Below are positions 1-8,298 of a stretch of DNA of 64,000 nucleotides, piece by piece. A model generated the notes under the pieces. It was not told the DNA's origin. It saw only the letters and a list, made by a program, of their open reading frames with translations, and made no database searches. The DNA is from Paenibacillus sp. V4I7. Lineage in GTDB: Bacteria; Bacillota; Bacilli; Paenibacillales; NBRC-103111. The number at the start of each line of letters is the position of its first letter. Positions within the stretch are counted from its first letter, which is position 1. The translations under genes were made by a program, and so were the position numbers. The stretch is taken from NCBI RefSeq assembly GCF_030817275.1, contig NZ_JAUSZD010000002.1, forward strand, positions 7,362,001 to 7,426,000, in the 5' to 3' direction.

Positions 1-641
1 TTACAGTAGTGGGTACCCTGATCAATCTCATCGCCACGGCATCATTGGCCTATCCGGTGTCTAGACCAGAATATGCTGGCCGTAACGTTGTAGTAATCAT
101 GGTTCTCATTACGATGGTATTCACAGCTCCACTGATTCCAAACTTTATTTTGATGAAAAACTTACATTTGACGAATTCCCTTTGGGCTTTAATGCTTCCA
201 GGCGCTATCAGTGCTTTCAACTTTTTCGTCATGCGGTCGTTCTTCTTGCAAATTCCGAGTGAGCTGATTGATTCCGGACGTATTGACGGCTGTTCCGAGC
301 TCAGAATGATCTGGAATATCGTGCTTCCATTGTCCAAACCGGTTATGGCCTCTCTAGGGATCTTTTATGCGGTGGGTCACTGGAATACGTACCAGAGTGC
401 ACTGTACTACATCAACAAGCCTGCCTTATGGCCGCTTCAGGTAAAGCTCCGTCAATTGATAGTGTCCGAGGATATCAGTATTGATCCGAACGCTTCCCAA
501 TTCAGCGGACTTGCGAATATGGATCCGGAAGGCATCAAGATGGCGACCATTATTATTGCGACGCTCCCAATTATTCTGATCTATCCGTTCTTGCAGCGTC
601 ATTTTGTTAAAGGAATGATGGTGGGTTCTGTAAAATCTTAA
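1..641 (+). CDS. Carbohydrate ABC transporter permease (CUT1, LplC-like), 5' truncated by window edge
   Basis: This is the C-terminal part of an inner-membrane permease that would import an oligosaccharide with a partner permease and the lipoprotein encoded just downstream. The reading frame is open to base 3, so the GTG at 9 is not a real start. The visible protein has several hydrophobic segments, an EAA-type cytoplasmic loop around SGRIDGCSELRMIWNIVLP, where the ATPase docks, and the usual C-terminus ending in a GxVKS tail. No ATPase gene is seen in the window, which is normal for this family in Paenibacillus, where a shared MsmX-type ATPase is used. Family assignment is confident; the substrate is unknown, but the downstream lyase genes suggest a uronate-containing polysaccharide. 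Confidence 0.9.
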   Translation, partial: TVVGTLINLIATASLAYPVSRPEYAGRNVVVIMVLITMVFTAPLIPNFILMKNLHLTNSLWALMLPGAISAFNFFVMRSFFLQIPSELIDSGRIDGCSELRMIWNIVLPLSKPVMASLGIFYAVGHWNTYQSALYYINKPALWPLQVKLRQLIVSEDISIDPNASQFSGLANMDPEGIKMATIIIATLPIILIYPFLQRHFVKGMMVGSVKS

Positions 642-650
642 GGAAATAGT

Positions 651-675
651 GCTGTATGGAATCAACAATTTCTAC
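651..675 (+). terminator. Weak stem-loop after permease
   Basis: A short inverted repeat, GCTGTA and TACAGC, lies just after the permease stop and is followed by an A-rich rather than T-rich tract. It could dampen transcription or protect the upstream mRNA end. It is not a convincing intrinsic terminator. Confidence 0.3.
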
Positions 676-727
676 AGCATTCTAAAAAAAAGACAAATCG
701 AACTAAAGACATTCCATATCGGCAATT

Positions 728-764
728 TGTAAACGCTTTTACAATGAAGATGTGAAAGCGTTCA
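728..764 (+). promoter_or_regulatory. Candidate operator: two imperfect palindromes with AAnCG core (LacI/CcpA-like)
   Basis: TGTAAACGCTTTTACA at 728-743 is a near-perfect 16-bp palindrome. TGAAAGCGTTCA at 753-764 is a shorter related palindrome. Both resemble catabolite-responsive or LacI-family operators, but neither fits the CcpA consensus exactly because the spacing is off by one or two bases. They sit 30-65 bp upstream of the binding-protein start, so carbon-source control is plausible. Confidence 0.4.
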
Positions 765-794
765 TATCTTAGTGAAATGAAAAGAGGGGTAGAA

Positions 795-2378
795 ATGAAA
801 AAATGGATTCCCACCACGATGGCAGCAGTAATGATGGCCAGTTTGCTGGTTGCATGCTCTTCTAAAACCGCTGAACAACCGGCTTCAAGCGCGGCGGCTG
901 GCACGTCAAGCACAAAGCCTGCTGAAAAAACGAAATTCTCCATCTCCTTGCGTACACTCGCATTCGGACATGTAGAGAAGTCACCTGATATTAATCAAGA
1001 CAAATGGGTGAAAAAGTTAGAAGAAATGACGAACTCCGATATGAATATCGTACTTGTTCCTCACAAAGAATATGAGCAAAAAATGATTCAGATGTTTGCA
1101 ACCAATGACATTCCTGACGTTGTACAGGGCAGTGGTGGTGTGAACGGTAAAGAAATGGCAGGTTCCGTGAAGGCTGGCGTGTTCACGCCACTTGATGAAT
1201 TGTTGAAGAAGTATGGACCGAATCTGCTCAAAAAAGTGCCGAAAGACGCCTGGGATAACGTAACTTACCAAGGTAAAATTTTCGCTATTCCTGAATACTT
1301 GTCCAACCCATCCCGCCGCGCCATTTTCATTCGTAAAGATTTACTCGACAAAACAGGCCTAGGGGTTCCAAAAACAGTGGACGAGTACATGGCCGTACTT
1401 CGCAAGTTCAAAGAAATGGGCGTTGAGAACCCGTACATGGGTCGTGAAAACTTCAAGTATTCAGACTCCTTCTTCGGTGCATTCGATGTGTTCCCTTACC
1501 TATCCATGTTCGAGAAATCAGGCGATCAAGTTCTGCCTAAATTCTTCGACACAGAGAATATGACGAAAGCGCTGCAAACGTACAAAACAATGTTTGATGA
1601 AGGCTTGATCAATAAAGAATTCGCAACGATCAACGCCACAGTATTCAAAAACACTATTCTTGCGGGTAAAGCAGGGATGTGGTCCATGAATGCAAATGAA
1701 TTGCTGCAATGGGAAACACAGCTAAAAACAACAGTTCCAACGGGTGATATCGAGATTATCGCATCCCCGACAGGACCGGATGGCAAAGGCGGCCACTACT
1801 TGTACGGACCTGCGCCGCGTGCTTACTTCATCAATAAAAATGCTAAAAATGCTGCGCAAATCATCCAGTTCTTCGATTGGATGATGTCCGATGAGGCAGA
1901 GAAATACTTTACTTTCGGTATTGAAGGTGACACTTACAAAACGGTGGATGGCAAAATCGACTACAAAGCCCCAACGGATACAGCAGGTGTAGATGAAGAG
2001 CGTTACCGTCAATCCTTCTTGTGGCTTGTCCAAGATACGACTTATAATAAAGGGACACTCAGCTTGACTGAAGAAGGTAAGAAATTAATGAATGTCTATG
2101 ATACAACGTTAAAAAATGAAGGACGCGATGGTATGAGCTTCGAGCCACGTCTTGAATCTTTAATGAAAAACCCTGATATTTCACCGCTTTCCGACCAAGC
2201 GCCTCCAGTCATTCTCCAGCACATGGTGAAAATGGTGTACGGCAAAGAGCCGATCTCCGACTGGCCGAAAGTATTGGAGGAGTGGAAATCCAAAGGCGGA
2301 AATGAAGTAATCAAGGAAGCAACAGAGAAATTCAATAGTAAAGAATCCGGTACGACGGTGTCGATGCCGCGTAAATAA
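795..2378 (+). CDS. Extracellular solute-binding lipoprotein of sugar ABC transporter (LplA-like)
   Basis: The substrate receptor for the upstream permease. The start at 795 is preferred over an in-frame ATG at 777 because AGAGGGGT lies just before it. The N-terminus is a lipoprotein signal (KK, hydrophobic stretch, lipobox LVAC with Cys21), followed by a low-complexity Ser/Ala/Thr linker and a roughly 480-residue mature domain. That length is typical of the large LplA/YtcQ group of CUT1 binding proteins, which usually bind oligosaccharides. It is followed by a two-component system, which probably senses the same sugar. The ligand cannot be read from sequence. Two palindromic candidate operators precede it. 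Confidence 0.9.
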   Translation: MKKWIPTTMAAVMMASLLVACSSKTAEQPASSAAAGTSSTKPAEKTKFSISLRTLAFGHVEKSPDINQDKWVKKLEEMTNSDMNIVLVPHKEYEQKMIQMFATNDIPDVVQGSGGVNGKEMAGSVKAGVFTPLDELLKKYGPNLLKKVPKDAWDNVTYQGKIFAIPEYLSNPSRRAIFIRKDLLDKTGLGVPKTVDEYMAVLRKFKEMGVENPYMGRENFKYSDSFFGAFDVFPYLSMFEKSGDQVLPKFFDTENMTKALQTYKTMFDEGLINKEFATINATVFKNTILAGKAGMWSMNANELLQWETQLKTTVPTGDIEIIASPTGPDGKGGHYLYGPAPRAYFINKNAKNAAQIIQFFDWMMSDEAEKYFTFGIEGDTYKTVDGKIDYKAPTDTAGVDEERYRQSFLWLVQDTTYNKGTLSLTEEGKKLMNVYDTTLKNEGRDGMSFEPRLESLMKNPDISPLSDQAPPVILQHMVKMVYGKEPISDWPKVLEEWKSKGGNEVIKEATEKFNSKESGTTVSMPRK

Positions 2379-2467
2379 GCTCATCTGCTGAGCATGACCG
2401 CCTCCTCACGTGCCCACAAGCCCGTGGGGAGCGTGCATTTCATAAGGGTTTGAAAGGAGCATTCCTC

Positions 2468-3508
2468 ATGTACCGCATACTCATTGTCGATGACGAACCG
2501 ATGATACGCAAAGGCTTACAGAAACTCGTTGAACAATCGGAGCTCCCCATCGAAAGCCTGCGAACGGCTGAGAATGGCGTTGTCGCGCTGCAGCGGATTC
2601 AAGAGGAACGACCTGACTTCCTGTTCACCGATATTCGGATGCCTAAGATGGATGGGCTGGAGTTATGTGCCCGTGTTGCAGAAATGGATGCCGACATACA
2701 AGTTGTGGTCATTTCCGGCTATGGTGATTTCGAATATGCGCAGAAATGCGTGTCTTACGGGGTGAAAGAGTACTTACTGAAGCCCGTCAACATTAAGGGA
2801 TTTCAGCACGTGTTAGAGAAGCTAATTCGTAACCAAAGTAAAGTAAGCTCCGAATCCTTCGTTGCTGTAACGAAGTTGGAACAGTGGGTAGGGCGCATGG
2901 AGCAAGCCGTGTGGATGCTGCAGCAGGAGGAATTAAATGGCGTCGTAGAGGAAATTCAGGCGGAGCTGAAGGCGAATAAGCTCAAGCTCAACCGGGTTAG
3001 CGATATTTTGCAAGAGATCCACACCCTCCTGCACCAAAGGTTAAATGTGAGGGATGTATATTTCATGCAGGGTGAGCTAGATTTAACCGGCGTTGTGAGC
3101 GAGGAGGAAGCGTGGCTTCGCTTCACGACTACGGTAAGTGGGTATCTGGATGAGCTTCGAATCAAACGCAAAGGCAAGCTTAAGGACCCTGTTGAGGAAG
3201 CCAAGCACTATATAGAGACGCATCTCGCTGAGGAAGTATCCTTAGAAGAGGTGGCTGACTTTATCGGGCTTAATCCTTCTTATTTCAGCCAACTGTTTAA
3301 GCAAAGTACGACAGAAACATTCGTGCAGTACCGAACACGCAGACGCATGGAAAAGGCGAAGAAGCTGCTTCAACAGCCACAGTGGCGAATTACAGATATT
3401 TCGGGTGAGGTCGGTTACGCCGATCATCCCCATTTTACAAAAACGTTTAAGAAATACGAAGGCTGCCTCCCGTCCGAATATCGACAACAAATGGGTATCC
3501 GTTCATGA
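2468..3508 (+). CDS. Response regulator, REC plus AraC-type DNA-binding domain (YesN-like)
   Basis: A 346-residue transcriptional activator of the neighbouring sugar genes. The start at 2468 has GAAAGGAG eight bases upstream, better than the upstream TTG. The N-terminal receiver has the acidic pair in IVDDEP and phospho-acceptor Asp55 in FTDIRMPKMDG, with the KP signature later. A helical linker follows, then about 100 residues of AraC helix-turn-helix (EEVADFIGLNPSYFSQLFKQ and ITDISGEVGYADHPHFTKTFKKY, ending PSEYR). Its stop overlaps the kinase start by 4 bp (ATGA), so the pair is translationally coupled. It probably binds direct repeats upstream of the transporter genes. Confidence 0.93.
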   Translation: MYRILIVDDEPMIRKGLQKLVEQSELPIESLRTAENGVVALQRIQEERPDFLFTDIRMPKMDGLELCARVAEMDADIQVVVISGYGDFEYAQKCVSYGVKEYLLKPVNIKGFQHVLEKLIRNQSKVSSESFVAVTKLEQWVGRMEQAVWMLQQEELNGVVEEIQAELKANKLKLNRVSDILQEIHTLLHQRLNVRDVYFMQGELDLTGVVSEEEAWLRFTTTVSGYLDELRIKRKGKLKDPVEEAKHYIETHLAEEVSLEEVADFIGLNPSYFSQLFKQSTTETFVQYRTRRRMEKAKKLLQQPQWRITDISGEVGYADHPHFTKTFKKYEGCLPSEYRQQMGIRS

Positions 3509-5352
3509 AAAGAAAGACGTTGTCAGGTCAAATTTATACGTACTTTCTCATTGTGATCGTGCTGTCACTTTTGTCCGTAGGCGCAGTATCTTATTGGCAA
3601 TCATCACGGGCGTTAGACGACCAAGTGAAGCAGTATATGGAGCAAATGGTCGACAGTGCGAACTATCAGACGGATAGCTATTTGCAGGCTTACGAGCTGC
3701 TTAGCAATGCCTTTTCGTCCAACTCTGATGTGCGGGCTTTCATGGAAATCAAACCAGATGATGCGTATGAGTATTATGTGTATTCGGATAAAATCAAGAA
3801 ATTTGCACTCGCATCTGTGGAGTCTATCGTCACGCTGTATAAGCAGTTAAACATGATTTATGTAGTGGGGCAGCATGGACGTTCAGTCATCTATGAAAAC
3901 CAAAATCTGTTTAACTTTGATCCCGTGTTGGTGCAAGAGAAGTATGATAATTTGATGAAAATGACGCCTGGTAATGGCAAAATAGCACTGCTTAACATGA
4001 GCATACGTCCGGTTGATCAAGGCTCTGTCGTGACAATGGCACGTAAAGTAAGAGGGCCTTCTTACGGAGATGAGAATCGTGGGGTTGTTGCCATTGAGAT
4101 TAAGCTAGATGAGTTAGCAAAGACTTGGGATCGTGTGAGTCTAGGGAAAAAGGGCTTTTTCTTCATCGTGGACGATGCCGGTAACTACATCTATCCTCGT
4201 TCGATGAGCGAGCGGAAGCCTCAAGACGAACTGTCATCGCTCGTTTTGGCGAGTGGCAATCAGACATTCCTTCATAAATACAACGGGGAAGAACGTATGT
4301 TTGTATCACGGAAATCCGGCTACTCAGATTGGAACCTTGTCGCATCAATGCCAGTTGAGGAGCTGCGTCGTCCAGCCGATACGATTCGAACAACGACCAT
4401 CATCGTTGGTCTGGTTACACTGGCTATCGCGCTATGGTTGGCCTACCGTTTCGGCCGGTCTATTATTGCCCCCATACGAGGGCTGAAAGACAGCATGCGG
4501 GAAACGGAAAAAGGAAACTGGCAGTACATCGACGAGATTGGCCGAACGGATGAGATCGGGGGGCTTATTCACAGCTACAATCTAATGGTGACGCGTCTTT
4601 CCGATATGATCGAGCGGGTGTATGAAGCCGAGCTGGAGCAGCAAAAGAACCAGCTTGAGCTAGGTGAGACGAAGCTTGAACGGCAGCGGGCAGAGTTTCA
4701 GTCCTTGCAGCTGCAGATCAATCCGCATTTTTTATATAACACATTGGAAACGATCAATTGTTATGCAATTGTTCAGGATTCCAGTGAAATTACAGAGATG
4801 GTAGAAGCGATGGCTTTCATGCTCCGCTACTCGGTGCAGACGAATTTAGAAGAAATTACAGTAGCGAATGAACTGAATCATGTACGCAATTATATGATTG
4901 TTTTGCAGCACCGAACGGGAAAAGAGTTTGAAATTGATGTTGCGATCCCGCCAGGGTTGCTGTTGGAGAAGATGGTTCGGTTGACATTACAGCCGCTCAT
5001 CGAAAATATTTTTCAGCATGCATTCCCGGATGGTGTGGAACCGCATCATTTCATTCGCATCGATGCCCGCAAAGAAGGCGGATTGTTCCAAGTGTTTATC
5101 GAAGACAATGGCACAGGCATGAAGCCGGAGAGGCTCGCCGAGCTGCGCACGAAGCTGGAGGAAAACCGTTTGGCGGAGCCGGAAGAGACAGGCGAATCCC
5201 AAGGTGGCGGTATTGGACTCATGAACGTCCACCGTCGGATCCAGATGGTGTTCGGCGAGGCCTACGGACTGTCTATAGACAGTGAGTGGGGACGAGGGAC
5301 CTGTTTGACGATGACAATGCCGGAGACGGTGAGGCCTCGGTTGCGCGGGTGA
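3505..5352 (+). CDS. Sensor histidine kinase (YesM-like, HAMP, His_kinase)
   Basis: A 615-residue membrane kinase partnered with the preceding response regulator. One transmembrane helix is near residues 9-32, followed by a roughly 255-residue extracellular Cache-like sensor domain. A second helix near 290-310 leads into a HAMP domain and then a short coiled coil. The phospho-acceptor is His408 in INPHFLYNTLE, the LytS/YesM type of dimerisation motif. The ATPase domain has LQPLIENIFQHAF, EDNGTGM and GGGIGLMNVHRR. This architecture is standard for sugar-responsive Paenibacillus systems. The signal is probably the sugar itself or the loaded binding protein. Confidence 0.93.
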   Translation: MKRKTLSGQIYTYFLIVIVLSLLSVGAVSYWQSSRALDDQVKQYMEQMVDSANYQTDSYLQAYELLSNAFSSNSDVRAFMEIKPDDAYEYYVYSDKIKKFALASVESIVTLYKQLNMIYVVGQHGRSVIYENQNLFNFDPVLVQEKYDNLMKMTPGNGKIALLNMSIRPVDQGSVVTMARKVRGPSYGDENRGVVAIEIKLDELAKTWDRVSLGKKGFFFIVDDAGNYIYPRSMSERKPQDELSSLVLASGNQTFLHKYNGEERMFVSRKSGYSDWNLVASMPVEELRRPADTIRTTTIIVGLVTLAIALWLAYRFGRSIIAPIRGLKDSMRETEKGNWQYIDEIGRTDEIGGLIHSYNLMVTRLSDMIERVYEAELEQQKNQLELGETKLERQRAEFQSLQLQINPHFLYNTLETINCYAIVQDSSEITEMVEAMAFMLRYSVQTNLEEITVANELNHVRNYMIVLQHRTGKEFEIDVAIPPGLLLEKMVRLTLQPLIENIFQHAFPDGVEPHHFIRIDARKEGGLFQVFIEDNGTGMKPERLAELRTKLEENRLAEPEETGESQGGGIGLMNVHRRIQMVFGEAYGLSIDSEWGRGTCLTMTMPETVRPRLRG

Positions 5353-5387
5353 GGGTGTTTTGTAGCGCTAAGTGGGACAAAGAAAAA

Positions 5388-5399
5388 TTGTATATACAC
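5388..5399 (+). promoter_or_regulatory. Possible GntR-type operator upstream of SDR gene
   Basis: TTGTATATACAC is one base short of a perfect palindrome of the TTGTATATACAA type. Such sites are known for GntR-family (FCD) regulators of uronate genes. It sits about 20 bp before the oxidoreductase start, in the only gap between the kinase and the catabolic genes. Confidence 0.3.
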
Positions 5400-5418
5400 A
5401 TACATGGGAGGAATTCAT

Positions 5419-6186
5419 ATGAATATCGATTTGACGGGGAAAATTGCACTGGTGACAGGATCTAACGCGGGGATTGGACGCGCAATTGCATTAGCTCTGG
5501 CTAGCAATGGGGCGAAGGTTGGTGTGAACTGCTTGAATAACGTTACACAAGGGCAAGAAGTTGTAGCAGCCATTCAAGCGGCAGGTGGCGAGGCTGTATT
5601 GGTACAGGCGGATGTTACGAATTTGGAGCAAATCGACAGACTCGTTAGCGAAGTTGAGCAAGCTTTGGGTGGGACGATTGATATTCTCGTGAACAATGCA
5701 GGCCATCTCGTTCAACGTGTTGCGAATTCCGAAATGTTTGAAGAGATGTATAACCGTATTATGGATGTAAATGTAAAGAGTGCCGTGTTCATGTCCAAAA
5801 GAGTGCTTGCCGGCATGAAAGCGAAGGGCTACGGCCGTATCGTGAATATGACGTCGGTTGCTGCGCATAACGGCGGCGGACCTGGTTCCAGCATATATGC
5901 AGCAAGTAAAGCAGCTGTACAAACATTCTCCAAGGGATTAGCCAAGGAAGTAGCGGCAAGTGGTATTACTGTGAATAATGTCTCCCCTGGCTTTATCGGC
6001 AATACGATGTTCCACGCGACATTCACGACGGAAACAGCACGCCAAGCAACTGTGAATGGCATTCCGCTGCAGCGTGAAGGAACACCAGATGATGTAGCAG
6101 GCGCAGTGCTTTACCTTGCTTCCGATCTAGCTGCCTACGTAACGGGTGAAACGATCGAAATTAACGGCGGGATGATGATGCGATGA
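5419..6186 (+). CDS. SDR family NAD(P)-dependent oxidoreductase (FabG/KduD-like)
   Basis: A cytoplasmic short-chain dehydrogenase of 255 residues. The start at 5419 has GGGAGG upstream and excludes four spurious residues. It shows the cofactor motif TGSNAGIGRAIA, the NNAG stretch, a catalytic Ser in the NMTSVAAHN region, the active-site YAASKAA, and a C-terminal INGGMMM ending typical of FabG-like enzymes. Its 4-bp overlap with the lyase-like gene downstream points to sugar catabolism, for example reduction of an unsaturated uronate keto product (the KduD or alginate DEH reductase role), rather than fatty-acid synthesis. The exact substrate is an inference from context. Confidence 0.88.
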   Translation: MNIDLTGKIALVTGSNAGIGRAIALALASNGAKVGVNCLNNVTQGQEVVAAIQAAGGEAVLVQADVTNLEQIDRLVSEVEQALGGTIDILVNNAGHLVQRVANSEMFEEMYNRIMDVNVKSAVFMSKRVLAGMKAKGYGRIVNMTSVAAHNGGGPGSSIYAASKAAVQTFSKGLAKEVAASGITVNNVSPGFIGNTMFHATFTTETARQATVNGIPLQREGTPDDVAGAVLYLASDLAAYVTGETIEINGGMMMR

Positions 6187-8276
6187 GTACCGCGCTGAGG
6201 CTAGGCGAAAAGCTGGGAAAACTGACTTGGGCAGGCCGTACAGCACATATATTGAAAGAGGAAATTGATAGGCTGCTGCAAGCAGGCAGCCTTTCCATTC
6301 CTAAGGATCCTGGGGGTTGGTGGCACCAGTATGTCTGTCCACACCATCATACCGAACTGATGTTCGATACAATGCAGCTGGATGCGTCCGAATTTCTATG
6401 TCCGCACGGTTGCAAAATCGAGGGAGAAGTATACCGAGGAGCTTGGCTTGTATTTAAGCACCAGTCCCTTGCACGGGTGGCTTTGCAGTCAGCGGCTGTT
6501 TATGCAGCTCTGGGCGAAAAGTCGTACGCGCAGATTAGTAAAAGGCTGCTCGTAGAGTACGCAGAGCAGTTTCCGCTCTACCCCGTGCATCCCGAAGCTC
6601 AGAGCTGGATGTTGAAGGGGCGTGCTTTTCACCAGGCACTGACCGAGGCGATCTGGTCCACGACCTTGATTCGCGCTTATTTGTTACTGCGCGATGAGGG
6701 GGTTGTTTTCGAGGCGAAGGAGCAGGCGGCGATTGACGCCTTCTTAGGTTTACTCGCGGGGAGTATGGAAGAATATCGGCACATCCTGATTCATGAGCGG
6801 AACAATGCGGAGAACAACTACACCGCTTGGCTGAACGCGTCATTATCTTGTGTCTATGCAGCTCGTGGAGAGCAAGCGGAACTGGAAGAGTTAATTGAAG
6901 GCCAAGGCGGCTTCAAGCATCACTTATCGATCGGCGTGAAGGCCGATCAGCTGGAGTTCGAGGGAAGCACGTACTACCACGTATTCGTGCTTCGCGCGTA
7001 CTTAATCTCTGCAGAGATGGCGCGGCGATTCGGTATTGATCTCTACGCCACGACAGGCGCAGACGGCCAATCCATGCGCGGCATGCTCGAGGCCCTGGCC
7101 GATCTGGCCGACGACCAGGGCGCGCTGCCGGCCCTGCATGACGGGCCGCTCGCGCGGGACCCCTACGCCCGCGAGATCGCCGAGATCGCGGAGCAGGGGC
7201 TCGCGATCTACGGCATCGCCGGGCTAGCGCCGGTCCTGCGCGAAGCGTACCGGCAGCTAGGCGCTGCCGGCGGCGAGCAGCTCGAGGCGCTGCTCTACGG
7301 CGCTGGCGAGGCCGCTGACCGCGCGCCTGCCCTAGAGCCGCGTGAGTCGCGGCTCTGGCCGGACGCCGGCTTCATCATCGGCCGCGCAGCCGGGAACCCG
7401 CTTTCGTTCCTCGCCGACTTCGGCGAGCACGGCGGGTCCCACGGCCATTACGACAAGCTGCATCTGACCTTGATGCATACGGAGCAAACCCTGACGCCCG
7501 ATTTCGGGATGGTGCCTTACGGCTCGCCCATGCGGAAATCGTGGTTTGCCGAAACAGCCAGCCACAACACCGTGTCGCTGGATGGCCGATCCCAAGCGCC
7601 GCATGAAGGGCGCTGCGTCCGCTATGAAGCTACGGATTCAACCGTCTATACTTGGCTGCAGTCAACAGAAGCCTACGAAGGATGTACGTTGAATCGCCAT
7701 CTGCTTCTTACTGGCGATTGGCTGCTGGATTGGTTCCAAGTCGAACTCTCAGGAGAAGAGCCGAAGAGCATCGAGTGGTGGATGCATCCTGCTGTTCAAA
7801 CGCATTCGGAGCAGTCGCTCAGCCGAGATGAAGTTTACAAACTTCTCATTGAACAGAAGGATGCTGCTTCCAATGCCATCACTGTCACTGAGCAAAATCT
7901 GCCGATCATCGGCCAGTTCGTGCCTAGCGATTCGATCGAGGCAAGTGGTTCAGCTCAATTGAGCGTATCCTATGCCCTAGGCTCTGATCCTAACGGCTCC
8001 GCCGCGACCGTGTTCCATACGGCGCTTGTGCAGCCGGGCGATGAGCTTCTCGCTGTACAGACACCGGGTGACTCCGTTGATCCGAGTCAGTCGCTTACAG
8101 CGATGCTTCACCGTCGCAATGACTGCAAGGCTGACTTTATTCATGTGTATCGTGCAGGCAGCCGCGCTGAACTTACTCGCGTTTCCACACAGGAAATCGC
8201 CATTTCTATACCGGGACAAACGAACAGCTCAAAACACATTCAATTAATAGCTGATAAAGGCTTGCTTTTAATATAA
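6183..8276 (+). CDS. Heparinase II/III family protein (polysaccharide lyase-like)
   Basis: A 697-residue protein without a signal peptide, so probably cytoplasmic and acting on imported oligosaccharides. The N-terminal half looks like an alpha/alpha toroid and carries an odd CPHHH...LCPHGC pair of motifs at about residues 51-79. The C-terminal half is the beta-rich heparinase II/III domain, with GGSHGHYDKLHL (candidate catalytic His/Tyr) and SHNTVSLDGRSQ. Such enzymes cleave uronate glycosidic bonds by beta-elimination (families PL12, PL15, PL17 and PL21). Its start overlaps the SDR stop. The middle, about 7030-7480, is much richer in G+C than the rest. The substrate is unknown. Confidence 0.82.
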   Translation: MSTALRLGEKLGKLTWAGRTAHILKEEIDRLLQAGSLSIPKDPGGWWHQYVCPHHHTELMFDTMQLDASEFLCPHGCKIEGEVYRGAWLVFKHQSLARVALQSAAVYAALGEKSYAQISKRLLVEYAEQFPLYPVHPEAQSWMLKGRAFHQALTEAIWSTTLIRAYLLLRDEGVVFEAKEQAAIDAFLGLLAGSMEEYRHILIHERNNAENNYTAWLNASLSCVYAARGEQAELEELIEGQGGFKHHLSIGVKADQLEFEGSTYYHVFVLRAYLISAEMARRFGIDLYATTGADGQSMRGMLEALADLADDQGALPALHDGPLARDPYAREIAEIAEQGLAIYGIAGLAPVLREAYRQLGAAGGEQLEALLYGAGEAADRAPALEPRESRLWPDAGFIIGRAAGNPLSFLADFGEHGGSHGHYDKLHLTLMHTEQTLTPDFGMVPYGSPMRKSWFAETASHNTVSLDGRSQAPHEGRCVRYEATDSTVYTWLQSTEAYEGCTLNRHLLLTGDWLLDWFQVELSGEEPKSIEWWMHPAVQTHSEQSLSRDEVYKLLIEQKDAASNAITVTEQNLPIIGQFVPSDSIEASGSAQLSVSYALGSDPNGSAATVFHTALVQPGDELLAVQTPGDSVDPSQSLTAMLHRRNDCKADFIHVYRAGSRAELTRVSTQEIAISIPGQTNSSKHIQLIADKGLLLI

Positions 8277-8298
8277 GAACACCCGGAGGAGAATGGAT

